A stretch of DNA of 64,000 bases, taken from Annona cherimola. Its lineage: Eukaryota > Streptophyta > Magnoliopsida > Magnoliales > Annonaceae. Under the pieces are notes generated by a model, which was not told the DNA's origin, ran no database searches, and saw nothing but the letters and a program-made list of their open reading frames with translations. The translations under genes were made by a program, and so were the position numbers. This document shows, piece after piece, positions 21,875-32,982 of the stretch. The stretch covers positions 9,762,765 through 9,826,764 of the forward strand of contig CM059977.1 of assembly GCA_030490835.1 (NCBI GenBank). Reading direction: 5' to 3'. Position 1 is the first letter of the stretch, and each line of letters opens with the position of its first letter.

Positions 21875-24800
21875 ATATGTGTCCCGCGGGCCTTAAAAAA
21901 TCTCATATTTATTTTCTAAAATATGTATATGCCTCCCGCGGGCCTCAAAAAATGACAATTTTAATTTCTATATGTGCCCGCGGGGTCCAAACAACCAATA
22001 TTTTGTTTTTCTGAAATATATATGTCCCACAGGCCTCAAAAAATGAATGTTTTGCTTTATAAAAATATATATGTGTGTCCCGCAAGCCTCAAAAAATGAA
22101 TATTATATTTTTATAAAAATATATATGTGTCCGGCGGGCTTCCAAAAATGAATATTTTATTTTCTTAAAATATATATGTATCCCACGGGCCACCAAAAAT
22201 GAATGTTTTATTTTTTTAGAATATATAAATGTTCCACGGGCCTAAAAAAATGAATGTTTTATTTTATAAAAATATATATGTGTCCCGCAGGCATCAAAAA
22301 TTAAATATTTTATTTTTAAAAGAATATATATGTGTCCCGCGGGCTTCCAAAAATGAAAATTTTATTTTCTTAAAATATATATGTATCCCACGGGCCACCA
22401 AAAATGAATGTTTTATTTTTTTAGAATATATAAATGTTCCACGGGCCTAAAAAAATGAATGTTTTATTTTATAAAAATATATATGTGTCCCGCAAGCATC
22501 AAAAATAAATATTTTATTTTTAAAAGAATATATGTGTGTCCCGCGGGCTTCCAAAAATGATTATTTTATTTTCTTAAAATATATATGTATTCCCACGGGC
22601 CACCAAAAATGAATATTTTATTTTTTTAGAATATATAAATGTCCCACGGGCCTCAAAAAATGAATGTTTTGCTTTATAAAAATATATATGTGTCCCGCAG
22701 GCATCAAAAAATGAATATTATATTTTTAAAAGAATATATATGTGTCCCGCGGGCTTCCAAAAATGAAAATTTTATTTTCTTAAAATATATATGTATCCCA
22801 CGGGCCACCAAAAATAAATGTTTTATTTTTTTAGAATATATAAATGTTCCACGGGCCTAAAAATTGAATGTTTTATTTTATAAAAATATATGTGTCCCGC
22901 AGGCATAAAAAATTAAATATTTTATTTTTAAAAGAATATATATGTGTCCCGCGGGCTTCCAAAAATGAAAATTTTATTTTCTTAAAATATATATGTATCC
23001 CACGGGCCACCAAAAATGAATGTTTTATTTTTTTAGAATATATAAATGTTCCACGGGCCTAAAAAAATGAATGTTTTATTTTATAAAAATATATATGTGT
23101 CCCGCAAGCATCAAAAATAAATATTTTATTTTTAAAAGAATATATGTGTGTCCCGCGGGCTTCCAAAAATGATTATTTTATTTTCTTAAAATATATATGT
23201 ATTCCCACGGGCCACCAAAAATGAATGTTTTGTTTTTTTAGAATATATAAATGTCCCACGGGCCTCAAAAAATGAATGTTTTGCTTTATAAAAATATATA
23301 TGTGTCCCGCAGGCATCAAAAAATGAATATTATATTTTTAAAAGAATATATATGTGTCCCGCGGGCTTCCAAAAATGAAAATTTTATTCTCTTAAAATAT
23401 ATATGTATCCCACGGGCCACCAAAAATAAATGTTTTGTTTTTTTAGAATATATAAATGTTCCACGGGCCTAAAAAAATGAATGTTTTATTTTATAAAAAT
23501 ATATGTGTCCCGCAGGCATAAAAAATTAAATATTTTATTTTTAAAAGAATATATATGTGTCCCGCGAGCTTCCAAAAATGAAAATTTTATTTTCTTAAAA
23601 TATATATGTATCCCACGGGCCACCAAAAATGAATGTTTTATTTTTTTAGAATATATAAATGTTCCACGAGCCTAAAAAAATGAATGTTTTATTTTATAAA
23701 AATATATATGTGTCCCGCAAGCATCAAAAATAAATATTTTATTTTTAAAAGAATATATGTGTGTCCCGCGGGCTTCCAAAAATGATTATTTTATTTTCTT
23801 AAAATATATATGTATTCCCACGGGCCACCAAAAATGAATGTTTTGTTTTTTTAGAATATATAAATGTCCCACGGGCCTCAAAAAATGAATGTTTTGCTTT
23901 ATAAAAATATATATGTGTCCCGCAGGCATCAAAAAATGAATATTATATTTTTAAAAGAATATATATGTGTCCCGCGGGCTTCCAAAAATGAAAATTTTAT
24001 TTTCTTAAAATATATATGTATCCCACGGGCCACCAAAAATAAATGTTTTGTTTTTTTAGAATATATAAATGTTCCACGGGCCTAAAAAAATGAATGTTTT
24101 ATTTTATAAAAATATATATGTGTCCCGCAGGCATCGAAAAATAAATATTTTATTTTTAAAAGAATATATATGTGTCCCGCGGGCTTCCAAAAATGAATAT
24201 TTTATTTTCTTAAAATATATATGTATCCCACGGGCCACCAAAAATGAATGTTTTAATTTTTTAGAATATATAAATGTTCCATGGGCCTAAAAAAATGAAT
24301 GTTTTATTTTATAAAAATATATATGTGTCCCGCAGGTCTCAAAAAATAAATATTTTTTTTATAAAAATATATATGTGTCCCGCGGGCTTCCAAAAATGAA
24401 TATTTTGTTTTCTTAAAAATATATGTATCCCACGGGCCACCAAAAATAAATGTTTTGCTTTTTAGAATATATAAATGTTCCACGGGCCTAAAAAAATGAA
24501 TGTTTTATTTTATAAAAATATATATGTGTCCCGCGGGCGTTGAAAAATGAATATTTTATTTTCTAAAACATATATATGTGTGGCGCAGGTGTCCAAAAAC
24601 TAATATTTTATTTTCTAAAAATATATATCTGTCCAACGAGCATCCAAACAATGAATATTTTGTTTTCTGAAAATATATATCTCTCCCACGGGTGTCCTAA
24701 AATGAATATTTTATTTTCTAAAATATATATATCTGACCCACGGGCGTTCAAAAATGAATATATATATTTTCTAAAATATATATATGTGTGGCGCGGGTGT

Positions 24801-25095
24801 CCAAAAATGAATATTTTATTTTCTAAAATATATACATGTTTGGCGCGGGTGTCCAAAAATGAATATTTTATTTTCTAAAAATATATGTCTGTCCACCGAG
24901 CATCCAAACAATGAATATTTTGTTTTTTGAAAATATATATCTAACTTACAGGCTTCCTAAAAATGAAAATTTTATTTTCTGAAAATATATATGTCCCACG
25001 GGCGTTCATAAATGATTTGTTTTATTTTCTAAAATAAATCCGCGGGTTTAAATCAAAAACGAATATTTGATTTCTACAAATATTTTGTTTTTTAA
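21875..25095. repeat. Satellite array 2 with a 613-bp higher-order repeat
   Basis: Same ~50-bp monomer as array 1, roughly 63 copies. Between about 22260 and 24300 blocks of 12 monomers repeat as a unit. Near-identical segments start at 22639, 23251 and 23864 (612 and 613 bp apart), and at 22868 and 23481 (613 bp). Copies of the higher-order unit differ at only a few bases, whereas neighbouring monomers differ much more. Outside that stretch (21875-22260, 24300-25095) monomers are more divergent. Confidence 0.92.
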
Positions 25096-25097
25096 AG

Positions 25098-25340
25098 AAA
25101 ATTTACATGAGATATAACACAAGCGATCATTTTTAGAGGTGTTAACATAAAATTTTGTATAAATTTTATATTCAACGTAAATTTTAGATAAATTATTAGT
25201 CCACATTAAGTTCATTTGGAGTAAATAAATTTGGATTTTTTGTTTAATTTAATTAATAATAGTAACAAAAAATTACAATTATTATATCTTTATAATATAA
25301 TTTGTAATAATATTATTATAGAATTTAAATAATTTTCATT
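25098..25340. repeat. Right copy of the 240-bp direct repeat bracketing array 2
   Basis: Partner of 21628-21870, same orientation, with small indels. The following 25341-25670 is AT-rich and featureless. Confidence 0.8.
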
Positions 25341-25670
25341 ATAAAATTTCTATTAAACGTAGTTATTTACTAAATTGATTATTTAACCAATCCCAAAAAG
25401 AAACATATATTTATATATTAAATATAAATTACAGTTATATATAATTTCTTACAATTTTAGTTTTATAGCGGCATAAATAATAACTGCTGACAATTTTATA
25501 TATTTACGTAAATTTTGATTTTATTTAATTCAAATTAGTTAATATTTTTAATTATTATTTATTTAGTTTTAAAATTATTGAAAGGTTTCCATAGTTATGA
25601 AATGAATTATTAATTATATATCTTGTGCAAAATACACAAATTAGGTAAAATATTTATAAAATTTCAATAA

Positions 25671-26960
25671 TTAGATGCTGTTAGATTCTGTTAGATGCTG
25701 TTAGATGCTGTTAGATGCCGTTAGATGCTGTTAGACGCTGTTAGATTAAGTTGGATTTCTTTAAATCATATTATATGGGTTTCAAATTCCGTAATTAAGG
25801 TCTAAATGACCTTATAAGGGGTCAAGGATCATATTACAGGTGTTAAATTAGGATAAACTTATTAATTTCAAAAATTAGATGCTGTTAGATGCTGTTAGAT
25901 GCGGTTAGATGCTGTTAGATGCGGTTAGATGCTGTTAGATGCGGTTAGATGCTGTTAGATGCTGTTAGATGCCGTTAGATGCCGTTAGACACTATTAGAT
26001 TAAGTTGGATTTCTTTAAATCATATTATATGGGTTTCAGATTCCGTAATTAAGATCTAAATGACCTTATAAGGGGCCTAGGATCATATTACATGTGTTAA
26101 ATTAGGATTAACTTATTAATTTCAAAAATTAGATGTTGTTAGATGCTGTTAGATGTTGTTAGATGCCGTTAGACGCTGTTAAATGTCGTTAGACGCTGTT
26201 AGATTAAGTTGGATTTGTATAAATCATATTATATGGGTTTCAAATTCCGTAATTAAGATCTAAATGACCTTATAAGGGGCCTAGGATCATATTACAGGTG
26301 TTAAATTAGGATTAACTTATTAATTTCAAAAATTAGATGCTGTTAGATGCTGTTAGATGCGGTTAGATGCTGTTAGATGTCGTTAGACGCTGTTAGATGC
26401 CGTTAGACGCTGTTAGATTAAGTTGGATTTGTATAAATCATATTATATGGGTTTCAAATTCCGTAATAAAGGTCTAAATGACCTTATAAGAGGCCTAGGA
26501 TCATATTACAGGTGTTAAATTAGGATTAACTTATTAATTTCAAAAATTAGATGTTGTTAGATGCTGTTAGATACTGTTAGATGCGGTTAGATGCTGTTAG
26601 ATGCTGTTAGATGCCGTTAGATGCCGTTAGATTAAGTTGGATTTCTTTAAATCATATTAACTGGGTTTCAAATTCAGAAATTAAGGTCTAAATGACCTTA
26701 TAAGGGGCCTAGGATCATATTACAGGCTTTAAATTATGATTAACTTATTAATTTCAAAAATTAGATGCTGTTAGATGCTGTTAGACTATGATGATTTTAT
26801 TAAATCATATAATATGAGTTTCAAATTCTGAATTTAAGGTCTAAATGACATTATAAGGGACCTAGGATTATATTACGGGTGTTAAATTAGGATTAACTTA
26901 TTAATTTTAAAAATTAGATGCTGTTAGATGCTGTTAGATGCTGTTAGATGCCGTTAGATC
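25671..26960. repeat. Nested tandem repeat: decamer runs inside a ~135-bp spacer unit
   Basis: The decamer TTAGATGCTG (variants GCCG, GCGG, TCTG, CGCTG) is repeated 2 to about 13 times. Each run is followed by a conserved block (AAGTTGGATTT, ATATGGGTTTCAAATTCCG, TCTAAATGACCTTATAAG, ATTAACTTATTAATTTC). Runs start at 25671, 25875, 26129, 26333, 26547, 26761 and 26914. Most spacings (204, 254, 204, 214, 214) differ by multiples of ten, so the larger unit varies by decamer number. The last unit is shorter. The tail 26961-27384 is AT-rich up to the MULE-2 right end. Confidence 0.93.
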
Positions 26961-27393
26961 CGATTTTATTCAGAAAATAATAAAATATTAATAAATTTTC
27001 AAAAATTCGAGAAAAATAAAAGAACTTGTTATGTTTGAGAGTACCATGATTACATTAACTTTAAATAATATAAAATAACTTCTAATAAAATTTATATTTT
27101 CTAACTTTACCAATTATAATGAAATCTTTTTAAAAAATAATTTTTTGTACAAAAATTTTTTTTGAAATTTTTAAATGATGAGAAATTATGTCCACATACA
27201 TTTTAATATTTCATCTAGCAAATGAATGGAATAGATTGAGATTTTGTATATATATAATATAAATTTTATCAAAAAACCAAACATACTAACGTTTTTAAGT
27301 TATTATACTCTCGCTGTAAAATTACAAAAATGCCCAGCTTCCTTTTTTTTACCCAAGGGGAGTGCTTCCTATGGGTTGGGACTCTAGATGAAA

Positions 27394-29700
27394 ATTGTTC
27401 CTTTGCCTAATTAAATAATGTTAAATACAGTGAAAAGATTAAATATTATTCAAAATATTAAAATCTTAAAATTAAAAAGGACTACATGAAATGGCTTGAG
27501 CGTTTATAATTTCTTTTTTGTCGGTAACTGAGAAGGAATGTTAAGTACCGATCTTTTTTTTTAATGGAAACCGATCTTTTAAATGATTTTAAATAATTGT
27601 ACAAAATTTAGGACGAACATGACCGAAAGGATGAGCCATATGGTAGTTAACTTGTCTAACTAATTAAAAAAGAAATCTCAAAGAGGGACAGTAATTTAAC
27701 CAATGAAGTTTCATAAAAGTAATTTCCATTATTTTTTTCGTTTAATGCTAGTATATCCTTTTGTTAAAGTAGTCATTAGCCCCGACATGTGAACCTTGTT
27801 TCGTGTTAACCAGGCAATCTCAAAAAAAGATACACAAGGAAACCAAAAAGAAAATGTACGTGGAATGGATCCTGTTGTCTGGTCGAGAGAGAGAAGGCGT
27901 CAAGGATTTCACGTCCTTTTCTACCGGACTCCATCCTGTTGACTAGTCGAGAGAGAGAGAAGGCGTCAAGGCTTTCCCGTCCTTTTCTACCGGACTCCAC
28001 ACGCTAAATAAATTCACATATTAATCAAGGCGAACAATCTACTAGAGCGGCCGATATATTATTTTTAAAATTATTTTTTTTTATCACTGTGTGGGTCTTC
28101 TATAAATAAGTTTACATATTAAATTATATATTTTTTGAATTTAAAAATAAAAACTAATTTTTACTAACAGAAAATTGTAAAAAAAATTTTAGGCCGCACA
28201 TTTATCGCTACATGTAGGGGCCGCTCTAGGGGATCAATTCCCATTAATCAAACACGGAGACGCGGATTTATTGTATATTAGTGATTGAGAAAATATACGA
28301 TGAAAGAAAAAGGTAGTTATTTTTTTATATTGTTTCAATTAGAATCTCTCCTTTTCTACTTAAAATGTTACACAATTTTTATTTTATATTACATATCTAG
28401 CTCATAAAATCTTAGAAATTCAGGAAGATACTAAATAGCATTGACCAACCGAAAGGTGGCTCGATTTTACAAAAAAAATAGTGTCCAAAATAAAAAAGGT
28501 TTGATTGGTTTTCATTAAAAAAAATAAAAGGTTGTTTGATAGGAAAAAAAATGAAAAATTGTATTAAAAATGAAAAAATGATCATGTATTCCTGTTAGCT
28601 TGGGTTAAGTATCTTACTTAGCCAATCTAAAAAAAATTCATTTAGAATATTTTTTTATTGTTTTTTTCTCGTAAAGTTGTTAATATAGATGCATTTAACA
28701 TACAAACCAACTTTTTGTATTTTTAGATATGTGTATATATATATATTTTTAAAAAATTTTAAACCTAATTTTATGTTTAAAAAATCCTAAAAATTATGTT
28801 TAAAAATATTAAAAATATATATATACACATATCTAAAAAATAGTAAAATTAGATTTATATATTAAATACATTTATATTAATAAGTTTACAAGACAAAAAA
28901 AAATATTTTGAATGAATTTTTTGAAATGATGCTAAGTAAAACATTTACATAGCAAAGTTGACAGGATGATTTCCCTTGAAATTGGTTCCATGATTTGCTT
29001 GATGGTCTCGTCCATATGCATCGTTTGAAGTCCCAGGTCAACTTCCACTGCCTTCGTCAACGATCCAAGTCTTCGAGGATTCCCTTGCTATGCGATTGGA
29101 CACATATGCACGTAGTAGCGCCCGGCTTTCACACTTTTACACATCTTTCAGGAAAGTACATGATAAACCATTGCCGGCGCTACCCCGTGTTACCATTTAC
29201 TACATATATAACCATGGATCGTAATCAGAGTTGAAAATTAATCTCATTATCTGTTTACAGTTTAGATGAAACGAGGATGCAATGAGCTTATGAAATGAAA
29301 AAAGTATTATTGTATATTGAAATGATAAAAGATGTTTTGAGATTAAGAAAAAAATATACTAAAAATGAAAAAATTAAATTGTTATTTTTTGAAAATCAAA
29401 AAAGTATTTTTCAAAATAAAAATTCTATTCCATTCTAATCCCCATCTACACTGGGAAGTTTACAACTCTCAGTTGAACCAGATATTTGTAACTAGTCGGT
29501 AGAGTACATTACTTAAGCTTCTCCTGCATCCTCTTTTGGGAAACTAAGAAGCATGCAACGCAAGGCAACGCATCTCCAGAGCGAGGAGAAAGCCATGGAA
29601 TTCATACACTCGAGAAATACAATCAGCCCAGGAAATAAGCTCTCCACTAACGATATCAAACAATCCCCCTTAATTCATTACCATATTCTATGATATGAAT
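27394..29700. repeat. Spacer between NLR fragment and FER-B (unit 1 copy)
   Basis: Homologous over its length to 49160-51470. It contains a two-copy 65-bp tandem repeat (27868-27997, each with CTGTTG...GTCGAGAGAGAGAAGGCGT), a MITE at 28591-28965, and near 28970-29235 a non-AT-rich stretch. That stretch is conserved in unit 2 but open in different frames in the two copies (50693-50905 minus only in unit 2). I do not recognise a protein there. Confidence 0.75.
28591..28965. mobile_element. MITE of the CCTGTTAG / GCTAAGTAAA family
   Basis: Left end CCTGTTAGCTTGGGTTAAGT, right end ...GCTAAGTAAAACATTTACAT...GACAGG, in inverted orientation. The AT-rich interior is itself palindromic around 28790. 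The same insertion is at 50362-50726 in unit 2. Related copies form the compound element at 38731-39492. Confidence 0.72.
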
Positions 29701-29729
29701 CTGCAGCCAAGCCAGCCCTCTTAATCTCA

Positions 29730-32444
29730 TCACCGGCCATTTGGGTTCATGATCTGCGAGAAGACGGCGCTGGGAGTGACCCCTTCCGAGTCCTCGCTTG
29801 TAAGGCTCCGTCTCCCAATGCTCATCGACAGTCCTGAGCTCCTCGAATCCGTGGTAAAATTCCTGCTCTGACCTGACTCCGGCGTCTCCCGCTCTACCCT
29901 CCCGTTCCCACCGTACAGAGGAACCTCCTCGTTCTCCTCCCTCTCGATGCCCACCTCCTCCGCGCTCTCCTGCAACTGCATTGCGAATTCCAGGCTCCAC
30001 AGCACGTCCCCCATTGCTGGCCGCTCCAACCCAGAATCCGCCAAGCACTTCTCAGCCGTCTCCCCAAACTTCTTCAACGACTCTTGGGTGATCTTCCCTT
30101 TCAGGTGGGGATCCATGATCTCTTCCAGAATGCCCTTCTTCTGGCATTGCAGGGCCCAGTCGGCCAAGCTCACCTGATTCCTGGGCAGCGAAGTGTTCAC
30201 CGCGGGGCGGGCGCAGAGGACTTCGAATAGCACCACTCCGAACGAGTACACGTCCGACTTGTCCGTCAGCTGCTGCCGGCGGAAGTACTCGGGATCCAAG
30301 TACCCCAGGCTACCCTTCACCATCGTGCTCACATGGGTGTTCTCCATGGTCGGCCCCACCTTGGAAAGACCAAAATCCGAGACTTTGGCGATCCAATTCT
30401 CATCGAGGAGGATGTTGGTGGTCTTCACGTCGCGGTGGATGATGGTGTGCTTGGCCCCGGTGTGGAGGTAGTGCAGGCCGCGGGCGGCGCCGATGCAGAT
30501 CTCCAGCCTCTGCTTCCAAGTCAGGGGAGGGTGATTGGACTTGTAGAGATGGCCGCGCAGAGTCCCCTGAGCCATGTAGTCGTAGACGAGGATCATCTCG
30601 GAGTCCTCGTCGCAGTAGCCAATGAGGGAAACGAGGTGGCGGTGGCGCAGCTTGGAGAGCATCTCGATCTCGGTTTGGAACTCATGTAGCCCTTGCTCCG
30701 CCTGAGGATTAGCCCGCTTGATGGCCACCCGGGTAGCTCCGCCGTCGATGGCTCCCCTGTAGACCTTGCCGAAGCCGCCAACGCCGAGGAGGAGAGCTTC
30801 GTCGAAGTCATTGGTGGCCTTCTTGATCTCCCCGAAGGAGAAGTGGCGGCAGAGATTGGAAGGCAGGGAGGAGGTGTGGCTCCTCGTGGTGGTCGCCGTC
30901 TTCGCGGACACCGCGCTGCGGGACTTTGCGTACGGACTGAAGGGCACCCACCCAGACGGCCCGTCGCTGCTGGCCCGAGCGTCCTTCTGCTGCCTCCAGC
31001 GCCGGTGGAAAGCAAAGCACGCAAGACAGCCAAGGGCGAACACCGCAACGGCTCCCACCGCAGCCCCCACCACAGCAGGCGTCCGACTGTTCTTCCCACT
31101 TGATTTCTTGTCTGGATCAGGGTCCCCTTCTTTTGTCTCTTCGATGAGTGGATTCGGACCGGCGAGGTTGAAATTAGCGTCGCTGAGCTTGAAGACCTCG
31201 ACGCCATTTAAAAGGGCGTCGAACATCTCAGGCTTTGATGCTAGCTGCGGATGGAGCGCCAGCCAGAGATCTTGGGGCGGCCCTTGGGGAACGACGACGG
31301 TGTAATCTCGATAGATGGGAACCCCGTTCTGCTTGATCTCTGTATCCTCATCTGCCCAGACAATCACATCAGCCTGGGCCTCGGCCGTCTGGTTGTTGAT
31401 GAAGATCGTGAACATCCTCTGATTCTCCCTGTAAATGATTGATTGCGTCTCGCAGAAATGGAGCCTGACCAGGTATGTGAACCGAGAATCAATGGGGAAG
31501 AACCACGTGAGGTTGTAGGCCAGGTTCACGTTGGCGTCAGGACCCATCGACCTTCCTGATTTGTAGACCTCTTGGGGGGCTATGAAGGATGGAACCTTTT
31601 CTGTGTATTCGAAGCTCTTATTGAGATCCCAACCAACCCGCACTCCAATTGCAGCACCGTATATGTAGCTGTCGTCCTGTTGCCAGGTTCGAAACAGGCC
31701 GGAATCCCGATCAGCCGAGATATCTCTGCCCCCCACGTTGAGCCGCACAACCGTTTGAAGTCCTGTCTTGTTCTCGAGGGGATACATCTGAGGAGGGGCC
31801 CCCTCGGGAAGGACGACCCTGTAATTTCCGGGGAAGAGGTTGGGCATCGCCACGACTTCGATCCCGTTTGCGAAAGCATAAGCATTTGGGATTTTCGGGG
31901 ATGGGGTGAAGGTGATGTTGAGCAAGCCGCCGCCATCGACGTAGATAGAGAATTCGCGGACGAGGTAGTTGATGTTCATGGCCTGGGTGGTGTTATAGGA
32001 GCTGAAGTCGTCGAGGAGGGTGTAGCGGCCGGAAGCGACTTTGAAGAGGGCATCGGCGGCGTTGAGGCCTCTGTATTTCGCGGGGTAGAAGTGGAGGCGG
32101 ATGAATTTCCGGCCGGCGCTGACGGGGAAGCTATAGGTGTGCTGGGAATGGAAAATGCGGGCGTAACCGTAAGGAATCGAAGGAACGCTCGTTGGCGTAT
32201 GGATGGGAGCTACGGAGGTGTTGGAAGAGGAGGGCAACAATTTTAACCGAACGTCCGACGTCCATTTCAGGCCGCTGAGTTCTGTGAGACCGGCTGTCGG
32301 TCCGCCGCAGGTGATGCGGAAAACCTCAGGTGAGTGGTAAGAGGAATTGTCTGTTGCCGCCGAGATCAGATGGAGGAAGAAGGTGGAGCAGAGAAAAGCA
32401 GAGATGAGGAGAAGGGGTATGGTCGCCGAATCCATGGGAACCAT
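29730..32444 (-). CDS. FER-like: FER-B: FERONIA-like receptor kinase (CrRLK1L), intact
   Basis: 904 residues, one coding exon, close to the ~895 of FERONIA. Signal peptide ~1-29, two tandem malectin-like domains within ~35-425, membrane segment ~456-479, then a Ser/Thr kinase. Key residues seen: glycine loop GVGGFG (554-559), Lys576 in VAIK, HRD 670-672, DFG 690-692, LDPEYF at the activation loop end. The C-terminus AVFSQIMNPNGR matches the FERONIA clade. By family knowledge such receptors sit in the plasma membrane, bind RALF peptides with GPI-anchored LRE/LLG partners, and sense cell-wall state in growth, fertilisation and immunity. The first ATG has G at -3 and G at +4, so it is preferred over Met4. 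The leader intron is 32562-32904. A hAT-like element lies just upstream, so expression may be altered. Confidence 0.96.
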   Translation of the reverse strand: MVPMDSATIPLLLISAFLCSTFFLHLISAATDNSSYHSPEVFRITCGGPTAGLTELSGLKWTSDVRLKLLPSSSNTSVAPIHTPTSVPSIPYGYARIFHSQHTYSFPVSAGRKFIRLHFYPAKYRGLNAADALFKVASGRYTLLDDFSSYNTTQAMNINYLVREFSIYVDGGGLLNITFTPSPKIPNAYAFANGIEVVAMPNLFPGNYRVVLPEGAPPQMYPLENKTGLQTVVRLNVGGRDISADRDSGLFRTWQQDDSYIYGAAIGVRVGWDLNKSFEYTEKVPSFIAPQEVYKSGRSMGPDANVNLAYNLTWFFPIDSRFTYLVRLHFCETQSIIYRENQRMFTIFINNQTAEAQADVIVWADEDTEIKQNGVPIYRDYTVVVPQGPPQDLWLALHPQLASKPEMFDALLNGVEVFKLSDANFNLAGPNPLIEETKEGDPDPDKKSSGKNSRTPAVVGAAVGAVAVFALGCLACFAFHRRWRQQKDARASSDGPSGWVPFSPYAKSRSAVSAKTATTTRSHTSSLPSNLCRHFSFGEIKKATNDFDEALLLGVGGFGKVYRGAIDGGATRVAIKRANPQAEQGLHEFQTEIEMLSKLRHRHLVSLIGYCDEDSEMILVYDYMAQGTLRGHLYKSNHPPLTWKQRLEICIGAARGLHYLHTGAKHTIIHRDVKTTNILLDENWIAKVSDFGLSKVGPTMENTHVSTMVKGSLGYLDPEYFRRQQLTDKSDVYSFGVVLFEVLCARPAVNTSLPRNQVSLADWALQCQKKGILEEIMDPHLKGKITQESLKKFGETAEKCLADSGLERPAMGDVLWSLEFAMQLQESAEEVGIEREENEEVPLYGGNGRVERETPESGQSRNFTTDSRSSGLSMSIGRRSLTSEDSEGVTPSAVFSQIMNPNGR

Positions 32445-32561
32445 GTCAGGAACTGGAGAGGGCAGAGAAGAAAAAAGCAGACTGACGAGGAATCGGCGGC
32501 TGTTTGGAGATCAAACTAGCGGGTTCTTTCTTCGATCCTTGGGAGGAGCAAACTGCCGCAA

Positions 32562-32904
32562 CTGAAATTGTTAAGAGGATGGATGTTAAAACCACAAACG
32601 CAAACAGCAGTCAAGCAGCTCTCGATCGAGGAAATCCTTGAACCCCAGCCGCAGCAGACCAAGATTGGGGTTGAAATTCTCGGGAATAAATCAAACAAGA
32701 GAAAAGCAAAGCGATGTTATTCCAGTTCTAGAACAAGATTAATTCACAAAACCCATGAATACGTGGGGGAAAAAAGAAAATGCAAAAAGAAGATTTTGAG
32801 CGGAGAATTAGTTGCCAGTGGTATGACTGTAAAAATCCAGAGGGTTTGCTAGCTCTGGAAATGATCAGTAGCGGATTGGAGAAGTAGGAAGGGGAAGAAC
32901 ATAC
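32562..32904 (-). other. 5'-UTR intron of FER-B
   Basis: Donor CCAG|GTATGT at 32904 and acceptor ATTTCAG at 32562 on the minus strand, matching FER-A and FER-C. Exon 1 lies between 32905 and the hAT-like element at 32983, leaving less than 80 bp of native upstream sequence. Confidence 0.72.
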
Positions 32905-32982
32905 CTGGAAGAGCTGCAAATGGAAGTTGGGATCGAGAGACGGCCAAGACGAACAAGCAGGAATTGGATCATGCTTGCTGAT

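Larger units (their letters stand above)
18427..27384. mobile_element. MULE-2: 8.96-kb Mutator-like element filled with tandem repeats
   Basis: The ends are inverted repeats matching at 20 of 21 bases: left GAGG then CCCAACCCATAGGAAGC minus its first C, right (reverse complement) GAGTCCCAACCCATAGGAAG. A 9-bp duplication TAGATGAAA flanks it (18418-18426 and 27385-27393). The empty site exists in unit 2 (49151-49159) and unit 3 (62070-62078). No transposase is recognisable. The left TIR contains a 14-bp palindrome AGGAAGCGCTTCCT (18441-18454). About 5.8 of the 9 kb is tandem repeat (19405-20657, 21875-25095, 25671-26960). The left 1 kb (18455-19404) is moderately GC-balanced with short open frames I do not recognise. 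Confidence 0.92.

Noticed and set aside
22229..24290. Series of open frames encoding a repetitive Pro-Arg-Ala-Ser/Thr-Lys-Asn peptide
   Set aside because: They are the satellite monomer read in one frame; both strands and neighbouring frames give similar repeats, monomers with stops interrupt them, and there is no start context or domain.
25671..26960. Regularly spaced short repeats that superficially resemble a CRISPR array
   Set aside because: Repeats are directly adjacent decamers, spacers are conserved rather than unique, and the genome is a plant.
28995..29234. Conserved non-AT-rich stretch with open frames downstream of FER-B and FER-C
   Set aside because: Frame differs between copies (plus strand in both, minus strand only in unit 2) and I recognise no domain; could be an exon remnant but is not supportable.
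29656..32246. Several open frames of 70-220 codons overlapping the FER genes on other frames and strands
   Set aside because: Shadows of GC-rich receptor kinase codons; they reappear at the same relative places in FER-C and partly in the pseudogene.
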